DNA of 55,461 nucleotides, from the NCBI GenBank assembly GCA_029573495.1, contig JAKQEI010000173.1:1-55461 (forward strand), read 5' to 3'. The DNA is from Bacteroidota bacterium. Lineage in GTDB: Bacteria; Bacteroidota; Bacteroidia; Flavobacteriales_F; PHOS-HE28. The notes below the pieces were generated by a model, which was not told where the DNA came from, made no database searches, and was given only the letters and a program-made list of their open reading frames with translations. Made by a program: the position numbers and the translations under genes. This document shows positions 35,532 to 43,645 of the stretch, piece after piece. The stretch's first letter is position 1, and each line of letters opens with the position of its first letter.

Positions 35532-36963
35532 TGCACACGTTCTTCGCCTCGGTGAAGAAGCGCAGGGCGTCCATGCCGCCCTCACGACCCACCCCGCTCT
35601 GTTTCACACCACCGAAGGGTGTGCGTAGATCGCGCACCATCCAGCAGTTCACCCAGACAATGCCGGCTTGTAGAGCGCGCGCCACGCGATGGCTGCGTTG
35701 TACATCCCTCGTCCAGATCACACTGGCTAGACCGTACGGCGTGGCATTGGCCAGGGCGATGGCCTCCGTTTCCGTTTCGAAGGGTTGAATGGTCACCACC
35801 GGTCCGAAGATCTCCTCCTGGTTCGTGCGGCATTGCGGGCCCAGGCCCTCGATCACCGTGGGCGCGATGAACCAGCCGTCCTTCAAAGGGCCTTCCATCA
35901 TGATCCGGTTCCCGCCACACAACACCTGGGCTCCCTCCTCACGGGCGATCCGGATGTGCTCCAGAACCTTCTGCATGTGCGCTTCGCTCACCACGGCGCC
36001 CAGATCGCTTTCCGGTGATCGGGGATCGCCCACACGCAATGCCTTCACCCGGTCGACGAATGCGGTGCGGAACCGTTCGAAGATGGAACGCTCCACCAGG
36101 ATCCGCGAGCCGCACAAGCAGATCTGACCCTGGTTCGTGAAGCTGCTGCGTACGGTGGTCCGCAACATCTCCTCGAAGTCGCAATCGGCGAACACGAGCA
36201 CGGGATTCTTGCCACCCAGCTCCAGGCTCAACTTCTTGAACATCGGAGCGGCCACACGCGCGATCTCCGCACCGGTGCGTGTGCCTCCTGTGAAGGAGAT
36301 GGCCGGGACCCCCGGATGGGAGGTGATGGCGGCACCCACCTTGGGACCAAGGCCGTGCACGATGTTGAGCACCCCGGGAGGCATGCCAGCGGCCTGGCAG
36401 AGCGCGCTCATCCGGTAGGCGGTGAGCGGCGTCACCTCGCTCGGTTTGGCCACCACGCAGTTGCCGCTGGCCAATGCCGGCGCGATCTTCCAGGTGAACA
36501 GATAGAGTGGCAGGTTCCACGGGCTGATGCAGCCCGCCACACCGAACGGCTGCCGGTCGGTGTAGTTCACCGCGACATCGTCCATCAGGTGGGCTTCGCT
36601 CGGGAAGTGGATGATGGCCGTTGCGAAGAACCGCAGGTTCGCCACCGCGCGCGGGATGTCCACCCGACGGGCCAGCGACAAGGGCTTCCCATTGTCACGT
36701 GATTCATCCTCCACGAACCCGTCCATGTCCGCCTCGATGAGCTCCGCGAGCCGAAGCATCACCTTGCTCCGACCCTCGCGTCCCAATGCGTTCCATGCAG
36801 GGAACGCCTGTTGCGCGGCCTTCACGGCCAGGTCCACATCCCGCTCATCTGAATCGGGGATCCGGCCAAAGGCCTTGCCGGTGGCCGGTGCGTACACATC
36901 GAGCCAGGCACCACTTACGGCTGGTCTCAGCTCACCGTCGATCAGGTTCAGCAGGGTCTCCAT
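35521..36963 (-). CDS. ALDH8-like dehydrogenase, probable 2-aminomuconic semialdehyde dehydrogenase
   Basis: A 480-residue NAD-dependent aldehyde dehydrogenase. The start at 36963 (METLLNLIDGELRP) gives the family length; the ATG at 37062 would add 33 unlikely residues. Motifs: CISPWNLPLYLFTWK, ISFTGGTRTGAEI, catalytic Glu in LELGGKNPV, catalytic Cys in NQGQICLCGSRI, EEIFGPV. The end, WMVRDLRTPFGGVKQSG and GREGGMDALRFFTE, is typical of the ALDH8/2-hydroxymuconic semialdehyde dehydrogenase group. In kynurenine degradation it would oxidise 2-aminomuconate semialdehyde to 2-aminomuconate, between ACMSD (46752) and the RidA-type deaminase (8639). 2-Hydroxymuconic semialdehyde is the alternative substrate. 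Confidence 0.87.
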   Translation of the reverse strand: METLLNLIDGELRPAVSGAWLDVYAPATGKAFGRIPDSDERDVDLAVKAAQQAFPAWNALGREGRSKVMLRLAELIEADMDGFVEDESRDNGKPLSLARRVDIPRAVANLRFFATAIIHFPSEAHLMDDVAVNYTDRQPFGVAGCISPWNLPLYLFTWKIAPALASGNCVVAKPSEVTPLTAYRMSALCQAAGMPPGVLNIVHGLGPKVGAAITSHPGVPAISFTGGTRTGAEIARVAAPMFKKLSLELGGKNPVLVFADCDFEEMLRTTVRSSFTNQGQICLCGSRILVERSIFERFRTAFVDRVKALRVGDPRSPESDLGAVVSEAHMQKVLEHIRIAREEGAQVLCGGNRIMMEGPLKDGWFIAPTVIEGLGPQCRTNQEEIFGPVVTIQPFETETEAIALANATPYGLASVIWTRDVQRSHRVARALQAGIVWVNCWMVRDLRTPFGGVKQSGVGREGGMDALRFFTEAKNVCIKL

Positions 36964-37279
36964 GCGTTGCGAAAGGTAGAGCGCATGTGTGGAAGCATCG
37001 GCCGTTGAGCGTCCTCGACGTTCCCACGAAGCGATGGGCCTGAACATCGAAGGCTCGCACATCGTGCGAGCCCTCGACCCCTTGTTGCCTTGTCCGTGAC
37101 CGGAACGTCCGACCCGTTGACAAGCTTTTTCCTACCAGACCATCGGCTTGCGCCTCTATCGTTCGAACGACGATACAAAGGAAGGAGGAGGGCCACAGCA
37201 CAGCTGTTAAGGCCTTGCGAATGAACGTTAAAGACCGTTAAGCCCTGCCGGGTGCGGGTTGGCTCGGTAGCTTCGGTGC
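36964..37279. other. 316-bp divergent regulatory region
   Basis: No gene is seen. The palindrome TCGTTCGAACGA stands at 37159-37170 and the GTTAA repeat cluster at 37206-37241. Minus-strand TTCCTTTG (37176-37183) is one base from TAnnTTTG and could serve the aldehyde dehydrogenase gene, with a ~210-base leader. Confidence 0.5.
37206..37241. promoter_or_regulatory. Phased GTTAA repeats, candidate OmpR-type operator
   Basis: GTTAA occurs at 37206, 37227 and 37237 in the same orientation, spaced 21 and 10 bases, that is two turns and one turn of the helix. OmpR/PhoB-type regulators bind such phased direct repeats. The cluster ends 38 bases before the start of a histidine kinase gene whose operon encodes an OmpR-type regulator, so autoregulation is plausible. 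Confidence 0.4.
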
Positions 37280-38815
37280 GTGGAGAAACGTCGCATCACC
37301 ATCCTGCTCCTGGCGATCAGTGCGGCATTGATCGGCCTGATGGGCATCCAGGTGAAGTGGATGCGCGACAGCATGGCCCTGCGCGAGGCTCAGTTCGATC
37401 GGACCGTGGACCATGTCCTCTTCGCCGTGAGCGACCGCATGGAGCAGATGGAGAAGTTGCACGATCTGCAACGCCATAGAACGGGCCGTCGCCTACTGCG
37501 TAAGTTGGACGCGATGCGCCGTGCCTATGACGAGCGCTTGACCACGGCTGCAACAGCGAGCGATACGGATGCGGTGCTGTCCGATCCGGGTCCGCTGCCT
37601 CCGGAACCACCGTCAGCATTGGAGGACATGGAGGACGAGGGTGCTCGCACGGCCTGGGAGGAGGGCTTTGCTGCGCATGAGGCCCTTGTAACGGACATGG
37701 TCCGGGCGATCTTCTCGCAGGAGCTGGCCAGGGATATCCGGGAGCGGATCGACCTGCCCGTGCTCGACTCGCTCCTGAGGGCCGAGTTCCTCGTCAAGGG
37801 CATGGACGAGCCCTTCAATTATGGCATCTACGACGCGCAAGGGGAGGAGGTCGTCTTCGGACATGAGCAACGCATCGATCCCGCACAGGTGGGACGGAGC
37901 GACCACCGGGAAAGGCTCTTCCGGCATGACCTGGTCGGGCCTGTGTACTACCTGCATGTTCAGGTGCCCGGGCATCGCGGTTCGTCGTGGTTGCGGATGC
38001 TGCCCCTGCTGCTCACCAGCGTGCTGCTGATGTCCATCATCGTGGTGGCCTTCTTCTTCACCATCCGCACCATCTTCAGGCAGCGCCGCATCAACGACAT
38101 ACGGAACGACCTGGTGAACAACCTGACCCACGAGCTCAAGACCCCGATCAGCACCATCGGTCTGGCATGCGAGGCGCTCACCGATCCGAGCATGCCCAAG
38201 ACAGAGCAGCAGGTACGCACCTTCGTGGCCATGATCCGCGACGAGAACAAGCGGCTCGGTTCACTGGTGGAGAACGTGCTGCAAAGTGCGGTGCTGGAGA
38301 GCGGCCACATGGTGTTGAAACGTGTGGGGCTCGATGTCCACGCGCTGATCCAGGATGTCATTCGAAGCAGCAGCATGCAGGTCTCACGCCGCAATGGCCA
38401 TATCGAGCTGGACCTGAAGGCGGAGATCCACCATGTGAACGGTGATCGCATCCACCTGACCAACCTGCTCTACAACCTCATTGACAATGCGGTCAAGTAC
38501 ACGGACCAGGAGCCGCGCATCCGCATCGCCACGGTGAGCAACGATGAAGGCATCACCGTGAGCGTGACCGACAACGGCATCGGGATCTCCGCCTCGGAAC
38601 AGCGCAAGATCTTCGACCGGCTCTACCGCGTACCCACCGGCAACCTGCACAACGCGAAAGGCTTCGGGCTGGGCCTTAGCTACGTGCGCACCGTGGTCGA
38701 GCGCCATGGTGGGCGCATCCGGCTCGAGAGCGCACCGGGTCGAGGCAGTACCTTCCATATCTTCATTCCATTCGAACATGGCAGCGCCACACAAGCTGTT
38801 GGTGATAGAGGATGA
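37280..38815 (+). CDS. Sensor histidine kinase (OmpR-system partner)
   Basis: A 511-residue inner-membrane kinase with a GTG start. Membrane segments at ~6-25 and ~235-262 enclose a long, charged, coiled-coil-rich periplasmic part (~26-234). The H box NLTHELKTPISTIGLACEAL has phospho-His ~284. The HATPase shows the N box LLYNLIDNAVKYTD, G1 SVTDNGIGIS, F box FDRLYRVPTG and G2 KGFGLGLSYVRTVVERHGG. No HAMP is obvious between the second membrane helix and the H box. Its last 38 bases overlap the response regulator gene, showing tight coupling. Such KinB/RprX-like kinases often monitor the envelope; the signal here is not evident. Confidence 0.9.
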   Translation: MEKRRITILLLAISAALIGLMGIQVKWMRDSMALREAQFDRTVDHVLFAVSDRMEQMEKLHDLQRHRTGRRLLRKLDAMRRAYDERLTTAATASDTDAVLSDPGPLPPEPPSALEDMEDEGARTAWEEGFAAHEALVTDMVRAIFSQELARDIRERIDLPVLDSLLRAEFLVKGMDEPFNYGIYDAQGEEVVFGHEQRIDPAQVGRSDHRERLFRHDLVGPVYYLHVQVPGHRGSSWLRMLPLLLTSVLLMSIIVVAFFFTIRTIFRQRRINDIRNDLVNNLTHELKTPISTIGLACEALTDPSMPKTEQQVRTFVAMIRDENKRLGSLVENVLQSAVLESGHMVLKRVGLDVHALIQDVIRSSSMQVSRRNGHIELDLKAEIHHVNGDRIHLTNLLYNLIDNAVKYTDQEPRIRIATVSNDEGITVSVTDNGIGISASEQRKIFDRLYRVPTGNLHNAKGFGLGLSYVRTVVERHGGRIRLESAPGRGSTFHIFIPFEHGSATQAVGDRG

Positions 38816-39491
38816 TCAGAACCTCGGCACGCTCCTGGTGGAGTACCTGCGTGCCAAGGGTTACGATGCGGATCTCCGCCACGATGGTCGCGAGGGCAAG
38901 GCTGCCTATGACAAGGGTGGCTACGACCTCATCATTCTCGATGTGATGATGCCGTACAAGGACGGCTTCACGCTCACGAAGGAGATCCGGGAACGGGACC
39001 TGACCACCCCCATCATGTTCCTCTCGGCCAAGGCGATGAAGCAGGATGCCATCCAGGGATTCCAGAGCGGGGCGGACGACTACATGACCAAGCCCTTCAG
39101 CATGGAGGAGCTCCTCCTTCGGGTGAACGCGGTGCTCCGCCGTTCCAAGGGAGTGGAACCGAAGGCCCCCGAACCGGAGGAGTATGTGATCGGGGACAGT
39201 CGCTTCCAGCCCCGCAAGCAGGTGCTGCAGACCCCCGGTGCGGAACGCAAGCTCACCACCAAGGAGAACGAGCTGCTCCGCTTGTTGTGCATGAACCGCA
39301 ACGAGGTGCTCGATCGATCATCCGCATTGATCGCGGTATGGGGTGATGACAGCTATTTCAACGGACGCAGCATGGACGTTTACATCGCCAAGTTGCGCAA
39401 GTACCTGCGTGAGGATCCCAAGGTGGAGATCATCAACGTGCATGGCAAGGGCTTCCGTCTCATCGCTGATGCGGGGCCATCGAAGGGATGA
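38778..39491 (+). CDS. OmpR-family response regulator
   Basis: A 237-residue regulator. The receiver starts MAAPHKLLVIEDDQNLGTLL, with Asp55 in LIILDVMMPYKDG and Lys in YMTKPFSMEELLLRV. The winged-helix domain (~140-235) contains LTTKENELLRLLCMNRNEV, SALIAVWGDDSYFNGRSMDVYIAKLRK (a typical RprY/OmpR block) and a terminal hairpin VHGKGFRLIA. The ATG at 38778 gives a standard receiver; an in-frame ATG at 38706 lies deeper in the kinase gene. It is the cognate regulator of the preceding kinase and may bind the GTTAA repeats at 37206-37241. Confidence 0.93.
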   Translation: MAAPHKLLVIEDDQNLGTLLVEYLRAKGYDADLRHDGREGKAAYDKGGYDLIILDVMMPYKDGFTLTKEIRERDLTTPIMFLSAKAMKQDAIQGFQSGADDYMTKPFSMEELLLRVNAVLRRSKGVEPKAPEPEEYVIGDSRFQPRKQVLQTPGAERKLTTKENELLRLLCMNRNEVLDRSSALIAVWGDDSYFNGRSMDVYIAKLRKYLREDPKVEIINVHGKGFRLIADAGPSKG

Positions 39492-39515
39492 GCCATTTTC
39501 GGCATGCGCGCGACC

Positions 39516-40304
39516 TTACAGGCAGGAGGTACGCCCACCGTCGACCGGCAGGTTGATGCCATTGATGTAAGCGGCGGAGGGTCCGACGAGGAAGGCCACG
39601 GCGGCCGCGATCTCGGCGGGTTCGGCGAACCGGCGCAAGGGGATCTCCGCGAGCATTTCCGTGCGCACTTCATCCTCGGATGAGCCGGTCCTTGAGGCCT
39701 TGGCCTGGATGATCGCCTTCAGCCGGTCAGTGGAGGTGGCACCGGGTAGCACGTTGTTCACCGTGATGTGGAAAGGCCCGAGCTCATTGGCGAGGGTCTT
39801 GCCCCAATTCGCCACGGCACCACGGATCGTGTTGCTCACCCCCAGGTTTGGCAGTGGTTGCTTCACGCTGGTGCTGATGACGTTGATGATCCGTCCGTGT
39901 CCACGCACCTTCATGCCGGGCACCACCGCGCGAACGATCGTCTGGAAGCCGATGAGATGCTGGGTGAACGCCGCGAGGAAGGCGGCGGCTTCCGCCTCGT
40001 GCGCTGGTCCGGGTGATGGCCCACCGGTGTTATTGACAAGGATGTCGATGGGTCGTTCGGAGACCAGCCCGGCCATGGCAGCGCCCAGCGTCACCGTGTC
40101 CGCCATATCACATGGCAGCGCCTGGTGGACCTGACCTGCCGGGACCGGAAGGGAGGATCGGACCTCGTCGAGCGCTCGCGGGTCACGAGCAAGAATGGTC
40201 ACTGTTGCGCCAAGCCGGGCCAGCTCATGGGCCACCGCCCGTCCGATGCCTTGTGTTCCGCCGCAGACAAGTGCGTTCTGTCCGGTGAGGGTTCCGATAG
40301 CCAT
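39516..40304 (-). CDS. SDR-family oxidoreductase with non-canonical active site
   Basis: A 262-residue short-chain dehydrogenase/reductase. The Rossmann motif GGTQGIGRAVAHELA, the NNTGG strand and the C-terminal INGINLPVDGG are standard. The catalytic YxxxK is replaced: after ISTSVKQPLPNLG the sequence reads VSNTIRGAVANWGKTLA, with Ser where Tyr and Arg where Lys are expected. The same SNxxR variant is known to me from a BKR-like SDR subgroup that is retained in aromatic and kynurenine catabolic gene sets. It may act in the lower kynurenine pathway here, but the reaction is not defined. A TAATTTTA element ends 7 bases before its ATG. It converges on the OmpR regulator gene. Confidence 0.87.
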   Translation of the reverse strand: MAIGTLTGQNALVCGGTQGIGRAVAHELARLGATVTILARDPRALDEVRSSLPVPAGQVHQALPCDMADTVTLGAAMAGLVSERPIDILVNNTGGPSPGPAHEAEAAAFLAAFTQHLIGFQTIVRAVVPGMKVRGHGRIINVISTSVKQPLPNLGVSNTIRGAVANWGKTLANELGPFHITVNNVLPGATSTDRLKAIIQAKASRTGSSEDEVRTEMLAEIPLRRFAEPAEIAAAVAFLVGPSAAYINGINLPVDGGRTSCL

Positions 40305-40311
40305 GTGGGGC

Positions 40312-40319
40312 TAAAATTA
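40312..40319 (-). promoter_or_regulatory. Candidate -7 element of the SDR gene
   Basis: Minus-strand TAATTTTA differs from TAnnTTTG at the last base and ends 7 bases before the ATG at 40304, again suggesting a leaderless transcript. Confidence 0.45.
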
Positions 40320-40412
40320 TCCCCTGCGCCGAACTCTTGGATGCACAAGCATTCCAGCGCGATCGTGGAAAATCATGTTCCCGAACCACCGGATCACCCC
40401 CTTGTGACGTCG

Positions 40413-40420
40413 GAACTTTG
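40413..40420 (+). promoter_or_regulatory. Candidate -7 element of the first Cys-module T9SS gene
   Basis: GAACTTTG differs from TAnnTTTG at the first base and ends 29 bases before the ATG at 40450, a spacing similar to that of the paralogue (27 bases at 43646). Confidence 0.35.
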
Positions 40421-40449
40421 TACCGTCCTATGTGCTCCTGTCATTTCCG

Positions 40450-43400
40450 ATGAACCCGATGACCGACTTCAAGCAGTTGCTGTTCCCTCTATTCCTGACC
40501 GCCCTGGCTGGGGTATCACAAGCCCAGAGCGTGACCCTGCCCATGATCGAGCAACAAGCCACACCCTTGTGGCTGGGCGGCGCGCCCCCCAATGGCACAT
40601 GCAGCGGAGCGGGTGTGGTGGCTTTGCAGATGGGCACCCCAAGCATCGTGATGGGCAACAATGAGAACGCTCCGACCGATCCGGTCTTCCAGGCCAATCT
40701 GGTCTGGGAGGGGTTCACCATACCGGCTTGCGCGGACCTGATGGTCAGCTACTGCGGGACCGACCCTGACTTCCTTGGAGGGTTGGTGTACTTGGTCACC
40801 GGTTGTCCGATCACCAACCTGGTCTTCAATAGCGGCTCCAACATCATTCCCAACGAATGTGGCGATGGCAATTTCGCCATCCTCTTCCCATCCTTGCCTC
40901 CCGGTACGTACTACTATCCCGTTCTCGAGGCGCCGGGTAGCAGCGGCGACTACACCCTGGTCTTCACCGCATCCCCATGCGCCGGCACGCCTCCGACCAA
41001 CGCGCTCTGCGCGGATGCGATCACCTTGACCCCTTCGGAGGAGTGCGTGTTCACGAGCGGCACGGTGGAGCATGCCACGACGGTGGGCCCAACGGGTACG
41101 GCATGTGGAAATGGGGATGTTTCCGATGGGGTTTGGTACTCGTTCGTGGCGACGAGTTCCTCTCACGACATCACCGTTCAGCCCAGCACGGAGTTCAATG
41201 TGCATTTGAGCTTGATCAGCGGGAGCTGCACCGGCCAGTCCTTGCTGGCGTGTGCGATCGGGCAGAATTTCGGCACCTCCACCACCCTGTCCGCTACGGG
41301 TCTGACCGTGGGCAATACCTACCTGCTGCGGGTCGCGGACTGGTACGCCGGTGCGCCTCGCTCAAGCACCTTCGATATCTGTGTGGTGGCCATCGCCGGC
41401 ACGACCTGCGAAGCGGCGGCGGGTAACCTCGTGCCCGATCTGGCGAATGTCTGCTACGCGGGGGCGGAGACCCTCCTTTCCGCCACTCCTTCCGGGAATG
41501 CCATCGTTCCCCCCGGATCCACGACCCTTTTTCTACTGACATCCTCTTCTGAAGTCGTTCTGGACCAGAACGACCAGCCAACGTTCATCGCGCCGGGCGT
41601 GGGCGGTTTCTCCATGCGCACCCTGGTCTATGACCCAGCGACCTTCGATCCTGCGATGATCCAGGAGGGAAGTAGCACGATCGGGTCATTGAACGAACTG
41701 TTCATACAGGGTGGGGGGACGGTCTGCGCGAGTCTGGACATCACCGGTGCCGGATTCACGGTGGAGAGCTGTTGCACCGCCAACGCGGGAAGCCTGACAG
41801 CGTTGGAACCTTCTGTATGCTGGGAGGAACCTGTGGTGAACATCGCCGCCTCACCCGTCGGGGATGCCGTGGTGCCTGCCGGTTATTCGGTCCTTCATCT
41901 GCTGAGCACGGCTGCTGACGGGGTTGTCCGGGACACGGCCACTGCAGCTTCTTTCGAGGTGATGGCTCCTGGGGCCTACCGGATCCATACGCTCGTATTC
42001 TCATCGGTCACTTTCGACATAGAGGCCATTGTGCTTGACACGACCACGCTCGCTGACGTCGCTGGTGAGTTCCTCGGTACGGGTGGATCGCATTGTGGCG
42101 CGCTGGATATCGGTGGGGTCCTCGTGGAGGTGGTCGTCTGTTGTCCGGGATCACTGGGCGTGATAAGCCTCATCGAGGATACGCTGTGTTACAGCTCCCA
42201 GGGAGTCGAGTTCGAGTGGTCGATGACGGATCCCGACGTTCCGGAAGGGTACGTTGTGCAGTACCTCATAGCTGATGCAGAAGGGTTGATCATGGACACA
42301 ACGTCCCTCACGACGACGGAACTATCGGCGATCGGCACCTATACACTGCATGCCCTGGTCCTGGATACCATCACCCTGGACCTCGCTGTCGCCTTGGACA
42401 CCATCACCACGATCGATGCCCTGAATGATCTTCTGGTGCAGGGTGGTGGGAACATCTGCGCCCTGTTCGACCTGTCCGGGATGGATCTGCATGTGATCGA
42501 TTGCAGTCCGGCCAATGATGACTGCACGAATCCGGAATTCGTGACCGTGCAGCTGCTGGAGTCCTGTTCGGGAGGCATCATCCAAGGGGACAATACCTAT
42601 GCGACCCAGGGCGATGCCACGGCGCCTTCGTGCGGTGATCCCGGATCCACCTTTGCCGATGTGTGGTACGTCTTCAACAGCGGGCAGAACACGGGCATCA
42701 CCATCCTCTTCGACCCCGGGACCATGACATCATGGGGCATCGCCGTGCAGGATGCATGCGATGGAACGGAACTCCTTTGCGAGGTTCAGCCGGCCGCACC
42801 GGTCGACCTGGACACCGAACCGAACACGACCCTGCTCATCCGGATCTTCTCCGAACTGGGAGCTGGACAACCCGGGCAGTTCACCATGTGCATCACCGGC
42901 GCGGTCACCTCCACGATCTGCGATGGTGGTTCGGTGTCCACCTGGAACGGTCAGACCATCTTGAACGTATGCCAGGATGCCCTCCCGGATCTGATCGAGT
43001 TCGCGACCAGCAGCACCGCACCGGTCAATTACACCTTCGTGGTCACTGACATGGATAGCTTGATCGTGGCGGTCATTGCGGGCAACGCGCTCGACTTCAA
43101 CGGGCTCATGCTGGGCACCTACCTGGTGCACGGGATCTCGCACGATGGTTCTTTGCAGGGAGTGGCAGTAGGCGATCCGCTGATGGCCATCACCACGACC
43201 GGCCAATGCTTGGATATGGCGCAGAACGCCGTGGAGATGCGGGTGGAGGTGTGCAGCGGTCTCGAGGAAGGGAGCGCGATCGGTTGGAGCATCTGGCCGA
43301 ACCCGAACGAGGGTGCGTTCTTCTTGCGGAGCGCCACCGATGGTCCCATGATGGTCCAGTTGATCGGTACGGACGGTCGCGTGCTGTTCGAACAGAACGG

Positions 43401-43521
43401 GGTGGTGCGATCCGGTGAGGTCATCCACGTGATCACCGACGGCGTGACGCCCGGCGCGTACATGGTCCGTGTGCTCTCGGTGGGCGATGCACCTGTTGTG
43501 CAGCGTATACTCTTCCGATAG
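40450..43521 (+). CDS. Large T9SS surface protein with repeated Cys-bounded modules
   Basis: A 1023-residue exported protein; the ATG at 40450 gives a compact signal peptide (ending GVSQAQ), and a GTG at 40432 is an alternative. Residues ~35-310 hold two domains with WEGFTIPACADLMVSYCGT, CGDGNFAILFPSLPPGTYYYPV and GVWYSFVATSS blocks, typical of Bacteroidota prepeptidase-like or CUB-like surface domains. Then come three ~120-residue modules (~320-685) ending with GGG..CA.LD, a second WYVF-type domain and a degenerate module. The type A sorting tail (WSIWPNPNEGAFFL, GAYMVRVLSVG, ending QRILFR) directs type IX secretion. Paralogue of 43646. Function unknown, probably adhesive or structural. Confidence 0.87.
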   Translation: MNPMTDFKQLLFPLFLTALAGVSQAQSVTLPMIEQQATPLWLGGAPPNGTCSGAGVVALQMGTPSIVMGNNENAPTDPVFQANLVWEGFTIPACADLMVSYCGTDPDFLGGLVYLVTGCPITNLVFNSGSNIIPNECGDGNFAILFPSLPPGTYYYPVLEAPGSSGDYTLVFTASPCAGTPPTNALCADAITLTPSEECVFTSGTVEHATTVGPTGTACGNGDVSDGVWYSFVATSSSHDITVQPSTEFNVHLSLISGSCTGQSLLACAIGQNFGTSTTLSATGLTVGNTYLLRVADWYAGAPRSSTFDICVVAIAGTTCEAAAGNLVPDLANVCYAGAETLLSATPSGNAIVPPGSTTLFLLTSSSEVVLDQNDQPTFIAPGVGGFSMRTLVYDPATFDPAMIQEGSSTIGSLNELFIQGGGTVCASLDITGAGFTVESCCTANAGSLTALEPSVCWEEPVVNIAASPVGDAVVPAGYSVLHLLSTAADGVVRDTATAASFEVMAPGAYRIHTLVFSSVTFDIEAIVLDTTTLADVAGEFLGTGGSHCGALDIGGVLVEVVVCCPGSLGVISLIEDTLCYSSQGVEFEWSMTDPDVPEGYVVQYLIADAEGLIMDTTSLTTTELSAIGTYTLHALVLDTITLDLAVALDTITTIDALNDLLVQGGGNICALFDLSGMDLHVIDCSPANDDCTNPEFVTVQLLESCSGGIIQGDNTYATQGDATAPSCGDPGSTFADVWYVFNSGQNTGITILFDPGTMTSWGIAVQDACDGTELLCEVQPAAPVDLDTEPNTTLLIRIFSELGAGQPGQFTMCITGAVTSTICDGGSVSTWNGQTILNVCQDALPDLIEFATSSTAPVNYTFVVTDMDSLIVAVIAGNALDFNGLMLGTYLVHGISHDGSLQGVAVGDPLMAITTTGQCLDMAQNAVEMRVEVCSGLEEGSAIGWSIWPNPNEGAFFLRSATDGPMMVQLIGTDGRVLFEQNGVVRSGEVIHVITDGVTPGAYMVRVLSVGDAPVVQRILFR

Positions 43522-43523
43522 GA

Positions 43524-43551
43524 CACATCCGCTGGCCACCTGCCGGATGTG
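43524..43551 (+). terminator. Hairpin directly after the first Cys-module gene
   Basis: CACATCCG (43524-43531) pairs perfectly with CGGATGTG (43544-43551), starting 3 bases after the stop codon at 43519-43521. The loop is 12 bases and no T tract follows, so termination is plausible but unproven. Confidence 0.4.
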
Positions 43552-43610
43552 CGTTCGGGATCGTGGATAATGCCCCGTGCCTGTCGGTCGGCGCAGGTCG
43601 GCGCCCACGT

Positions 43611-43618
43611 CATATTTG
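43611..43618 (+). promoter_or_regulatory. Candidate -7 element of the second Cys-module T9SS gene
   Basis: CATATTTG differs from TAnnTTTG at the first base and ends 27 bases before the ATG at 43646. With the hairpin at 43524-43551 it suggests this gene has its own promoter. Confidence 0.5.
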
Positions 43619-43645
43619 CCCGCGATCAACCTGAACGCCGAACAC

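Noticed and set aside
37159..37170. Perfect 12-base palindrome TCGTTCGAACGA as an operator
   Set aside because: It could be a binding site in the divergent region, but TTCGAA-centred palindromes are common by chance and nothing links it to a regulator, so it is only noted.
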